Source: Glycine soja (taxonomy: Eukaryota; Streptophyta; Magnoliopsida; Fabales; Fabaceae). From it: DNA of 64,000 bases. The stretch covers positions 19,315,865-19,379,864 of the forward strand of contig NC_041005.1 in the NCBI RefSeq assembly GCF_004193775.1, given 5' to 3'. Positions within the stretch are counted from its first letter, which is position 1. Each line of letters starts with the position of its first letter. The position numbers and the translations under genes were made by a program. Shown piece after piece: positions 25,695-35,351 of the stretch. The notes beneath the pieces are model-generated. The model ran no database searches and was not told the origin of the DNA. It saw nothing but the letters and a program-made list of their open reading frames with translations.

Positions 25695-28476
25695 ATGAAT
25701 TCGGTTATAACAGTGTTGTATTTCAATGGAAGGGTATATGAAGATAATGATGGTGTAATATTTGAAGGCAGTAAAAAAGCGATTCAGATTAAACGTGGAA
25801 TTAGTTTCAATGCTTTGAAGAAAAAAATTGGAGACAAGGTAAAGTTACAAAATAATGAAATTATTTCTGCTATCAGTTGTAGATTTTTAGTGTCAGGAAA
25901 ATATATTGCCTTGCAAATTTGCGATGACGAAGACGTTGAAACGATGCTGGAAAGTTTAAAACAACAACAAGAAATGTCAGTTCTAGAATTGTACATAGAA
26001 AAGGATGTGGCTGGTGGTTCAATGTTTCAGTCTGCAAATTCGCTTACATCATGTGGAAATTATTTATCTAATAATGAGACACAACCGCCAACAAATATGA
26101 GCAATTTACATCTTGACGAAGATGATGATCATAATGATGATGATTATCTTGTGTCTAACTCAAACGTTGAAGAGTCTTTAGACGAAGATGACAATGTTGA
26201 TGGTATATCTGATACAGACAATGAAGTCCCCGACATGATTCCACCAGTAAGAATTGTTCACCCAGCAGAAGGTATAATTTCCTCTTAAAAAATACGTCAA
26301 TACATTTATTATTTGACGACAATTGTATTAAAGGCCAAATAAGTATGATTTGAATTTTTTTTTTGGACTATAAGGTGTACAAGAAATTCAGAATCCATTT
26401 TGGAATGATGCTTTGCATTATAATAATATCAACTGGAGTCATCCTGATGAGGAGGACATTTGTGGTTTGGAGATGCCATCTAGTTTTAATGTTGGCCAAG
26501 AATTATATGTTGGCATGGAATTTGATAGTAAAGATGCGGTCAAGAATGCGGTCAAACAATATGTTATGAAGGTGCATCAAAGTTTTAAAGTGGTTGAAAG
26601 CAAATGGGACAAGTGTGTGGTTTGTTGCTTGAATAAAAATGCAGATTGTCCTTGCCCTTTCTATATGAGGGCAATTCTATCTAAAAAAACTGATTCATGG
26701 AAAGTCACTCAATGGGGTGGACCACACACATGTCTCAATATGACCATGACCCAAGATCACGAGAAACTTGATTCAGATTTAATTGCCACTTGTGTAGTAG
26801 GTACGTATTTTATGTTCATATTATGTTATTGTTTAGCCTTAATTGTCATTTAAATTTTGTTATTCTATTGACAGGTATGATCAGAGAAGATCCATCGATA
26901 AAAATTTCATTGATTCAAGAGAGGATTAACAGCCAATTTGCGTACAAGGTGTCGTACAAAAAAGCTTGGTTGGCGAAACAGAAAGTCATTGCTATTGAAT
27001 ATGACGATTAGGATGAGTCATATGTGAAACTTTCGTCGTGGCTAACACACATACAAAATCATTCTCCTGGATCGTATTTTCAAATACTACATGACGATTT
27101 TATCGTTGGAAATACGGTTAGTCGCGAACACCACCAATTTCATAGAGTTTTTTTGGACTTTTGGCCAATGTAAAGAGGCTTTCAAGTACTGTAAGCCAAT
27201 CATACAAGTTGATGGCACACATTTGTATGGCAAATACCGTGGGACCCTCTTAATGGCCATATCACAAGATGGAAATGGTGGTGTCCTTCCTCTAGCATTC
27301 GCGGTGGTCGAAGGTGAGACGTTGGCAGCGTGGTCATGGTTTTTGGCACACTTGCGTGAACATGTCACAGATAAAAATGGTATTTGTCTGATATCTAATC
27401 GACACGCGAGTATAAAGTCTGCTATCGCTAACGAAGCACTTGGTTGGCAACCTCCCCACGGTTATCATGTTTACTGCGTGCGACACATAGCAAGCAACTT
27501 CAATCGAAAATTCAATAATGCCAAACAAAAAGAAATGTTGAAGAAATTGGGTAAGATTTCATATTTGATGGTCACGTTTATTTAACTTTCATTTATACTT
27601 AAAATTGTTATTCATAACTAATTTTATGCAGCCTACACTCCTTGCAAACACATTTTTGATCAAAATTTAGAAAAATTTCGTGAACTGAGTCCAGCCATAG
27701 CAACATGGATTGATCGCATTTCAAAGGAAAAATGGACGATGACTTACGATAGAGAAGGACGTCGATATGGCCACATGACAACGAACCTCTCAGAATGTAT
27801 CAATAAGGTTTTAAAGGATTGTCGCAACATTCCCATAACAGCATTGGTGAAATCAACGTACATTAGGTGTCGAAAGTACTTTGTTGAGCGTGGCTGCCAA
27901 GCCCAAAGATAGTTAAATGAAGGACAAGTATATTGTTCAAAGCTTGTTAAAGAACTGAGGAAAAATCAAGAACAAGCTTGTACATACATCGTTCGCGTGT
28001 ATGATATCCACTCCACAAGGTTTGAAGTAGAGGAGACCTTCAACCCTATAACGCAATGTGGCGGACAAAAGTGGGCAGTTAACTTGAATGGTCATCATTG
28101 TCAATGCAGAAGGTATTCTGCGCTTCACTATCCATGTTCACACATTATTGCAGCTTGTGGTTACGTGAGCATGAACTACTACCAATATATAGATGTTGTT
28201 TACACAAATGAGCACATCTTAAAAGCTTACTCCGCACAATCGTGGCCTCTTGGGAATAAAGCGGCTATTCCTCCTTCTGATGACGCATGGACACTTATCC
28301 CTGACCCAACTACAATTCGTGCGAAAGGTCGGCCAAAATCAACAAGGATAAGGAATGAGATGGATTGGGTCGAACCATCTGAGCACCAACCCAAATGTAG
28401 TAGATGTGGAGCCGAAGGGCATAACAGGCGTCGCTGTCCAATGCAATCTGAGCGTGGGAGTTGTTCAAATCATTGA
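25695..28476 (+). pseudogene. MuDR-type transposase gene, inactivated
   Basis: Exons 25695-26271, 26375-26800, 26875-27550 and 27632-28476 have GT..AG introns in phase. In order: an N-terminal PB1-like region (residues 1-90), an acidic stretch, the MuDR DNA-binding domain (ELYVGMEFDSKDAVKNAVKQ, CPCPFYMRA), the MULE DDE domain (IIQVDGTHLYGKYRG), a SWIM zinc finger (CQCRRY..PCSH) and a CCHC knuckle (CSRCGAEGHNRRRCP). Defects: TAG at 27009-27011, a frameshift near the T-run at about 27150, TAG at 27910-27912, and Asn where the second catalytic Asp is expected (LISNRHASI for LISDRHASI). Splice sites are still good, so inactivation may be fairly recent. In an intact relative the protein would cut and join MULE ends in the nucleus. 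Confidence 0.92.
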
Positions 28477-28672
28477 TTTTATGTATGTTAGTCGAGTGAC
28501 TTGTATTTGTTTAAGTTCTCTTCAATGTATTTAATTTGTCGTTAGTTAGTACCATTACTTATTTTCATCTGTCTACTTTAATTATCGTTTATAACTTTAT
28601 TTATTGATAAACATAAACCCTAACCAGTAGCCCTCAACTTTATTTATTCATCTGTATACTTTAAAAACATAA

Positions 28673-29508
28673 ACATAAAACCTAACCCTAACCCCTAAAA
28701 GATCAACTAACGGGTATTCAAATGATGTCCAATGCTGTAGTTAAGGGTATTCAAATTGATACTAAAGAAGAACTATCTACAATGATGAACTATGGACTTA
28801 GTCAAAAATATGAACATCAACCCAAACCCTAACCCTAAACCCTAACCCCTAACACTAAACCTCAAACCCAAACCCCTAAACCTAAACCCTAAACCTACCT
28901 CCTAACCCCTAAACGTAAATCCTAAACCTAACTCCTAACCCATAAACCCTCAACCTAACTCATAACCCCTAAACCCTAAACCCTAAACCTAACCCCTGAC
29001 CCATGACACCCCAAACCCTAAACAATAACCCTAAACCCTAACCCCTCACACTAAACCCCCAACCCTAACCCCTAAAGCCTAACCCCTAAAGCTAAACCCT
29101 AACCCCTAAAGCTAAACCTTAAACCCTAACCCCTAAACCTAAACCCTAACCCCTAACACCCCAAACCCTAAACAATAACCATAAACCTAAACACTAAATC
29201 CTAAACCCTAAACACTAACCCTAACCCCTAAAACCCCAACCCCTAAACAATAACCCTAAACCCTAACCCCTTACACTAAACCCCAAACCCTAACCCCTAA
29301 ACCTAAACCCTAACCCCTAACACCCCAAACCCTAAACAATAACCCTAAACCCTAACCCCTCACACTAAACCCCAAACCCTAAATAATAACCCTAAACCCT
29401 AGCACTAAACCCCAAACCCTAACCCTAAACCTAAGCCCTAACTCCTAACCCCTAAAGCTAACTCCTAACCACTAACCCCTTAACCCTAACCCCTAAACCT
29501 AAACCATT
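28673..29508. repeat. Degenerate telomere-like (CCCTAAA) array inside the MULE
   Basis: About 0.8 kb of variants of CCCTAAA, CCCTAA and CCCCTAAA, densest from 28825, all in one orientation. It lies between the 3' ends of the two convergent MULE genes. Higher-order repetition is visible: the phrase aaccctaaacaataaccctaaa recurs several times. Units are too variable for a recently capped telomere. Confidence 0.92.
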
Positions 29509-29510
29509 AC

Positions 29511-29968
29511 TTAGTTTGTTGGGCGACATAAAAATAGTCATTATGGTTAGTACCATTAGTTATTTTCATTTGTCTACTTTAATTTTTCATTTAGAAGTTC
29601 AAATTGGTGTTTGTCATTAGTTAGTACCATTACTTATTTTGATTTGTGGGCTTTAATTTTTCTTTATAACTTTATTTATTATTCTAGTTTGATGCACAAC
29701 ATAAAAATAGTCATTATGGTGTCCGTGATGGTGATTCCATAACAAATAGTCATTGAAAACGAAATTCCATAACACATTCCATAACAAGTAGTATGAGATA
29801 CCATAAATTAAGTCTGAAATTCAAATTACAAAGATACAACACAAATTTTAAATAGAGACATCAAAATCAGTCATTATGGTGTCCGTGATGGCGTGAGGAT
29901 GTGCCACATGGTCGATCCCACCTTCGGGCTTGACGATCAGGATTTCTTCTTGCGTGCTGTCGCCGCCC
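29511..29968. other. MULE spacer between telomere-like array and PMD gene, no gene
   Basis: Contains short direct repeats: TTAGTACCATTA followed by a tatttt..atttgt segment occurs near 28543, 29556 and 29620; ATAAAAATAGTCATTATGGT occurs near 29529 and 29702, and a variant near 29862. They may be 3' end sequence of the two genes. No coding region was recognised outside the tail of the plant-mobile-domain gene. Confidence 0.6.
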
Positions 29969-32128
29969 TTATTGCTCAGCCTCAGCAGAAAACTCGTGAT
30001 GCAAATCAAAACCTAATAAATCACCCATATCAAGTATTGCTCTGGGTACATTCCATTGCGGAGCTAATGGGGCATTAGGTGTTGCCATTGGGGCATCATG
30101 TTGCTGCGAAGGGGTCATGGTCGACCATGAAAAATGAGGATGTGTTTCCGCAACACCACCATACGAATGTTTGCTTGCAGACATATCAATGTCATGACCT
30201 TCGAAAGGATACTGATACATCTGCGAAGGATACTGAGAAAATGTTGGTGGCGTGTAGTACATTCCATGGCCACGCTGCTCCATTTGTTGGGAAAAATCTT
30301 CCGCTTGAACAATCTCTCTTCGTCTGTCAAAACCTCGAGTTTCGACACTGGAGTGAATCATGTGAAACTGTTGTGGCGGAAATTGACGCTCTGATGCTGG
30401 ACCATGTGCCACAGGCTCAGTGATCCTCTCTTGCTCTTCGGATAAAATTGTTAGCTTCTCCACATAAGGCACGAGATCATCAACTGTCCATGTGTTTCGC
30501 CCTTGTGGTGACACCATATACTGCAATGTCTCCACAACTTCACCCTGCAATTATTAGGGTCAGCAAATTAATGTCGATGCTTTAAAAAATAAATTGAAGT
30601 TAAATATTTAAAAAGAAATAAATACCAATGTAGCTGTCTTTGCATTGTTTTGGTCGACAAACATCTTTGTTTTTCGCCTATACCAGACCATGTAATCTGA
30701 GTTAAAACTCAATAGGCCCTCCTGTCGAGGATAAATGTCGACCCTAAAGTCAGCTCGATTATTCCACTGACTGATCATTGGGGCCAACAGCTGGAACCAA
30801 TTTTCATCTTGTTTGCCTTTCAGCGTTAGCCCATGGATATTTTGTGGTTGCGAAGGAGACTCCGGAATAGGTTGTTGCATTCCAAATTGTCGCAACACTC
30901 TATCGGGTTGGTGCCACTCTACAACATGGAAACAAATGAATGGCACCAATGCGCACCACGCCACACTACCAACCAAACAAATGAGAGGCAACATCGATAT
31001 AACAGTTACTGTGTAAGGCTTCCACAGAAACTGCATACAATAAGACAATTGTTAATTTTGACTTAAACATGACATTTTATTTATTATTTAACGAATACAT
31101 AATGATCTTCTTACCTCATGTCGTTTCATGATATCTAATTTGCGACAGAAAACTATTAGATCATCATTGCCAATATGTTGGTTTCCATGTCGCAGCCACT
31201 TACAAAAAAAATATGAAATAATTAGTGGCGACGTGTTACATTATTGATTATTTTCAAATGAATTTTTTTTTAGAACAATTAACCTGTGTCCGAGTGGTTT
31301 ATTTTCTAGTACAGGAGGAGTCCTCTTTGGAGCCAAAGTCGTGCAGCGTTCTCATGCCCACATTTGGATTAAGATGCACATACTTCCGATTGATTTAATT
31401 TTGTAATCGATGGCGCTGCACATCTCTCTATATAAATAAGCAAGCATGGCAGGTCCCAATGCATACGTGCTACACTGTTCAAAGTCCCGTAAAAATTGAA
31501 GGTACCTTAGGGAAACTTTACTGCTGCTTTTATCAACAAAAAGAACACTTCCTATGAATTTGAGGATCCATGCACAGGTAAATCTTTGTAGATGTTCTAC
31601 GTTACCATCATGGATATTTATTTCTGAAAAATGGTGAGCCAGCCAACTTAATTTTATCACACTGCCTTGAAGTTCACCTTCCTGTGGTCTGACGCCCAAC
31701 AATTATTCACACAATTCGGCCCAATCAAGATTAGTCTGACCAATTAATGGTGCCCCATCAACACGTAGACCTAATAATACAGAGACGTCTTGAAGAGTAA
31801 TCGTACACTCTCCGCATCTCATGTGAAATGTATGGGTTTCGGGCCTCCATCTTTCAATCAAGGCAGTAATTAATGAGGAATTTATTTTGAGGTAGCCCAT
31901 CTTCATTATCCAGTAAAACCCAGATTGTCGAAGCAGAGGAATAATTTCCTCTGGTATCTCTTCTTGACCTTGATAAATCGGGACAGCTCGTCGAATGTGG
32001 AATTTTCGGTCTGGTTCCCCATTCCAAACATGTTCTGAAACATGTTTAGGTTGCATCCATAAAAAGTCTTCTTCTATTGGACTAGACTTAATTTGTATAC
32101 TTGATGAAGACGACGACGAAGATGTCAT
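29969..32128 (-). pseudogene. Plant mobile domain (MAIN/MAIL-like) gene carried by the MULE, inactivated
   Basis: Coding blocks on the minus strand: 32128-31284, 31198-31115, 31030-30626, 30544-29969. The first begins with a Ser run and contains PMD signatures: SGFYWIMKMGYLKINSSLIT, RCGECTITLQDVSVLLGLRV, SWLAHHF, LGPAMLAYLYREMC. Later blocks hold PFICFHVVEWHQPDRVLRQF and a Gln/Pro-rich tail. Defects: TAA at 31703-31705, TGA at 31352-31354 (Trp expected), and a one-base frame break at the second junction, where the acceptor reads TAAG/TGG. Two noncoding 5' exons precede it. Cellular MAIN and MAIL1 of Arabidopsis act in transposon silencing and development (family knowledge); a transposon-borne copy may once have influenced silencing, which is inference. 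Confidence 0.88.
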
Positions 32129-32282
32129 TGATACTGTAAAATAAAATATAATAAAAAAATTGACAACAAAAATTTAACATAAAAAAAATTATTTTGACTT
32201 ACAACAAATTAATTAAAATCTCACTAAATAAAAAAATGCATAAATTTGAACAACAAAATACTATACAAAATTAAAAATCTTT

Positions 32283-32880
32283 AAACTGAATAATATTAAC
32301 ATTCTAACAAAATTATAAATTAAATTACATAAAAAAAACATAAAATACTAACTAAAATACTATACAAATAAAAAAATTAAAAATTTAAATACATACATAA
32401 ATTTAAATAAATTACCAATTTATTTTTTGATTAATAAAATTTAAATTAAATTACATATATTACACAAATAAATTAAAATAAATTCAATATATATATATAT
32501 ATATATATAATTAAAAATGTATCATATATTCCAATAAAAATTAAAAATAAATAAACTAAATAATATTAACATTCTAACAAAATTATAAATTAAATTACAT
32601 AAAGACATAAAATACTAACTAAAATACTATACAAATAAAAAAATTAAAAATTTAAATACATACATAAATTTAAATAAATTACCAATTTATTTTCCAATAA
32701 ATAAAATTTAAATTAAATTACATATATTACACAAATAAATTAAAATAAATCCAAAAAATACTATGAAAACAAAAATTTAAACAAAATATATATATATATT
32801 AACAATGTATCATATATTCCAATAAAAATTAAAAAAAATAAACTAAATAATATCAACATTCTAACTAAACCTAGCATACT
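32283..32880. repeat. AT-rich tandem duplication, about 270-bp period
   Basis: TAATATTAACATTCTAAC and the following 190 bases at 32291 recur at 32561, 270 bp later. A third partial copy starts near 32810 (ATCATATATTCCAATAAAAA). It lies in the intron between the untranslated exons and the first coding exon of the plant-mobile-domain gene. Confidence 0.9.
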
Positions 32881-33452
32881 ATATATATATAACATAAATA
32901 ATATCATACAAATCTAAAAAATCTAAACCAAATAATAATAACATATCAATTAAAAAAACTTAAACAAATTCATATTAACAAATTAATTACAACTAATGTA
33001 CGTATAACACAAATAATTAAATACCAACTAAAATTATAACATATATTTATAACACAAATAATTTTATTATTTTAGGATACTACTTAAAATTTAAAATTAT
33101 CACCTAAACTAAACAAACGAACTATATATATACTAACCAAAATCTACACATATATAAAACAAATAATACCATACTAATTTATAAAATCTAAACAAAATAA
33201 TATTATCAAAAACTAACCTAAAGCACAATTAATACTAACTTAACATATGTATATTAACCTAACTAATATTCTTAAAATAATATTTATAAATTAACTAAAG
33301 CTAACCTAACATATATATATAACACAGCTAATAACTTACAACTTACAAAAATCTAACCTAAATAACATTAATATCTCAACTAAAATTGATTTAACATATA
33401 TGTATATAACACAAAAGTATATAGTAAACAAGATAAAAATAAATTAACTTAC

Positions 33453-33770
33453 CTCAAATACGTACTAAGAAAAGCAACCAAAAAGTGTAGGCCAAAGAAG
33501 AACAAAAACTTCACCTACAACATATAAAAAAATTTATCAATTAATATTAATATATCAATTATACTTAACATATATATCACACACAAAAAAAAAAAAATCA
33601 GTTAACAACATGCTTACCAATAACACAAACCCGTAGGAAGAGAATAAAATGAGTGCACTGGAAGCAAGTAGCAATTATAGGAGAAGAAAGCAATGCAGTG
33701 AAGAGTGAAGGGAAGGGATTCAAAAACGAATGTAGGCATAAGGGAGCACCTCCTGGATTGCTTTATAGGC
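33453..33770 (-). promoter_or_regulatory. Promoter and noncoding exons of the MULE plant-mobile-domain gene
   Basis: Minus-strand TATA CTATAAAG at 33762-33769, just inside the right end. A noncoding exon runs to a donor TTG/GTAAGC (ends 33618). A second noncoding exon is 33514-33453 (acceptor TTGTAG, donor GAG/GTAAGT). A third acceptor TTTTACAG ends at 32134, six bases before the ATG exon begins reading. All sites are GT..AG; the transcript model is inferred. Confidence 0.6.
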
Positions 33771-33786
33771 CACAAATTTTTTGAAC

Positions 33787-34042
33787 AAGCAAAACGCCAG
33801 TCATGTTGGCGATTTCCGAGCCAGTCAACCTGCTCCTTCTGCACCTGCACCGTAGCTGCACCAAGCCTGCACCCCATGCAAAGCCAAACCGCCAGTCAAA
33901 GTAGCGGTTTCCAAAACCATGACCAAACTCGCCAGCAGAGGTGGCGAGTTCCACCTGACACCAACTCGCCATCACGAATGGCGGTTTCCCTGCCATGTGG
34001 GCGTTGCGCAGCGAACTCGCCATTGGCAATGGCGGTTTGCTA
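33787..34042. repeat. Iterated palindromic GCCAnnnTGGCGAGTT motifs, right end of MULE
   Basis: Five units of about 25 bp of the AACTCGCCA..TGGCGGTTT type, starting near 33790, 33887, 33928, 33963 and 34014. They mirror the set at the left end, and three or four sit within the terminal inverted repeat. Confidence 0.75.
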
Positions 34043-34151
34043 AGAGCCCCATGCAGATCACATAAATAACAGCCCCCTTACGTAAAATTTTTCAAAACTA
34101 CCCCATTTGGGGAAATAGTTTCTAAAAGTGCCCCATCTGGGGAAATTTGCC
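33867..34151 (-). repeat. Right terminal inverted repeat of the 11 kb MULE
   Basis: Reverse complement aligns with 23194-23480 almost base for base with scattered substitutions; the outer end is GGGCAAATTTCCCC on the minus strand. Confidence 0.92.
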
Positions 34152-34794
34152 CCCAACTCTCATGTAAGCATCAGGGTTGAAAAAACCCTAATGACCTAGC
34201 CTCCAAATGGTGCAATAACTAGGGAACCACCACGGAGGGTGGTGCGCCCTCCCCACAACACCAGTGACCGGTGATGCGAGGCCGCCATAGGGGTGGTGGT
34301 AACGCGACAGCGACAGAGGCGCTATCGGAGGCATGGATGCGCAAACAAAATAAGAAGAAAGAAGAAACGTAGGTGAATGCGAAACGTGTGAAAAAAACTA
34401 AACAAAACGCTATAACAAGTAAAAATCGCAATTCAACCTGCAGGAAACTCGCCGGCGGCCAAGGTGCCCACCGGCGAGATATCACACAATGAAGCAACAT
34501 CACGGGGGAAAAAAAAGACAAGAGAAAAAAAGAATAGGAAAAGAGAAGGAGAAAGGAAAGGAGAAGAGGAAATTGTGAGAGAATGAGGGAATGAGGGGTT
34601 ACCTTCAGACCCCTTCCCCTTTTCTGACAGAAATGCCAAATGGCACCGTCGGGTTGATCCGTTTTCTCCCCTTGGGATTTGTGCCTCCTTTGTTTATTCC
34701 CCTCCAAAAACCTTCCTTTTTTGGCTTTTATGTTGTGCTTTTCTTAACCTAATGGGCTCTCTTTGAGAGCCCAATAGGTCACACAATTAGTTTT

Positions 34795-34999
34795 TTTCTT
34801 CTTAGTGTTCTTTTTTTCTTTTCCCCTTTTTTTCTTTTTTATTACGTTCTTTCTTTCTTTCTTTTTTATTTTTTTTGTTTTTCTTTTTTTATTTTCTTTT
34901 TATCTTCTTTTTTCTCGTTTGCTTTCCTCTTTTTTTTTTCTTTTCTTTTTTTTATTCCTTTTTTTCTTTTCTTTTTTCTCTATTTTTTTATTCCTTTTT
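34795..34999. repeat. Polypyrimidine (T/C) tract
   Basis: About 200 bp of almost pure T and C with few interruptions, in the right part of the LTR-like element. The open frames here encode only Phe/Leu/Ser strings and are not genes. Confidence 0.9.
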
Positions 35000-35027
35000 T
35001 GGACCCGAACAAAATTAGGGTTTGATA

Positions 35028-35345
35028 GATATGATTTTGTAGGAACTTTATTTGGCAAATAAGTTGTTGCTTCTAAAGCATATATGCACATAAACTTACT
35101 AAAAGATCATAGGTAACTTGATTCTCATAGCCAATTAACATATTAAGCATCTTATGCATGAGAACAATTCTTTGATGATGATACTAATCGTCATAATTGG
35201 ATCCAACCAATTTTATTTCAATATTTCTTTAAGTGAAAAATTCCTTAAAACTATGAATGAGTCATTCGATTATCAAGTCGTTTCTCAAACATATTTTAAG
35301 GTAGAATATATCACATATATTTTTGAAGACATGATATATCACATA
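35028..35345 (-). pseudogene. copia-2 integrase fragment right of the nested insertions
   Basis: Minus strand: MLNMLIGYENQ..TYDLL then CIYALEATTYLPNKVPTKSY, the copia segment that should directly precede TPYVIWKG now at 21749. This proves that 21773-35027 was inserted into one integrase gene. The part beyond 35200 is too degenerate to read, and the LINE begins at about 35346. Confidence 0.75.
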
Positions 35346-35351
35346 CACTTT

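Larger units (their letters stand above)
23194..34151 (+). mobile_element. 11 kb autonomous-type Mutator-like element (MULE) with transposase and plant-mobile-domain genes
   Basis: Long inverted repeats of about 285 bp start GGCAAATTTCCCC at 23194 and (minus strand) at 34151. The flanks are identical: CCCAACTCTC at 23184-23193 and 34152-34161, fitting a 9-bp Mutator duplication plus one extra match. Inside are a plus-strand MuDR-type transposase gene and a convergent minus-strand plant-mobile-domain gene, each with a TATA box close to its own inverted repeat. This copies the mudrA/mudrB layout of maize MuDR. Both genes carry stops and frame breaks, so this copy is no longer autonomous. Confidence 0.93.
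21773..35027. mobile_element. LTR-like element (probable solo LTR of a gypsy-type retroelement), split by a Mutator element
   Basis: Copia-2 integrase reading breaks at 21772 and resumes at about 35028. TAGATAT occurs on both sides (21766-21772 and 35026-35032), consistent with a 5-bp duplication. The left end is TGTCGCAACG, a start common in legume LTR elements as I recall them. Without the Mutator insertion the element is about 2.28 kb and has no coding region, which suits a solo LTR. The right end (GGGTTTGATA) is not a clean CA, so the exact boundary and class are uncertain. The left part holds GGTTAGCACCCC-type text; the right part has a long polypyrimidine tract. Confidence 0.6.

Noticed and set aside
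28673..29508. True chromosome end or telomere
   Set aside because: Repeats are degenerate, one-directional and flanked on both sides by genes of one transposon with intact ends.
29969..32128. Host phosphatase gene (PMD proteins are often labelled phosphatase 7 long form homologue)
   Set aside because: There is no phosphatase motif; the similarity is to the plant mobile domain only, and the gene lies wholly inside the MULE.
34219..34707. 162-codon minus-strand open frame
   Set aside because: Low-complexity serine/leucine/phenylalanine text in LTR-like DNA; no family recognised and no splice or promoter context.
34805..35062. Open frame of Phe/Leu/Ser
   Set aside because: It is the translation of a polypyrimidine tract, with no domain or codon signature.
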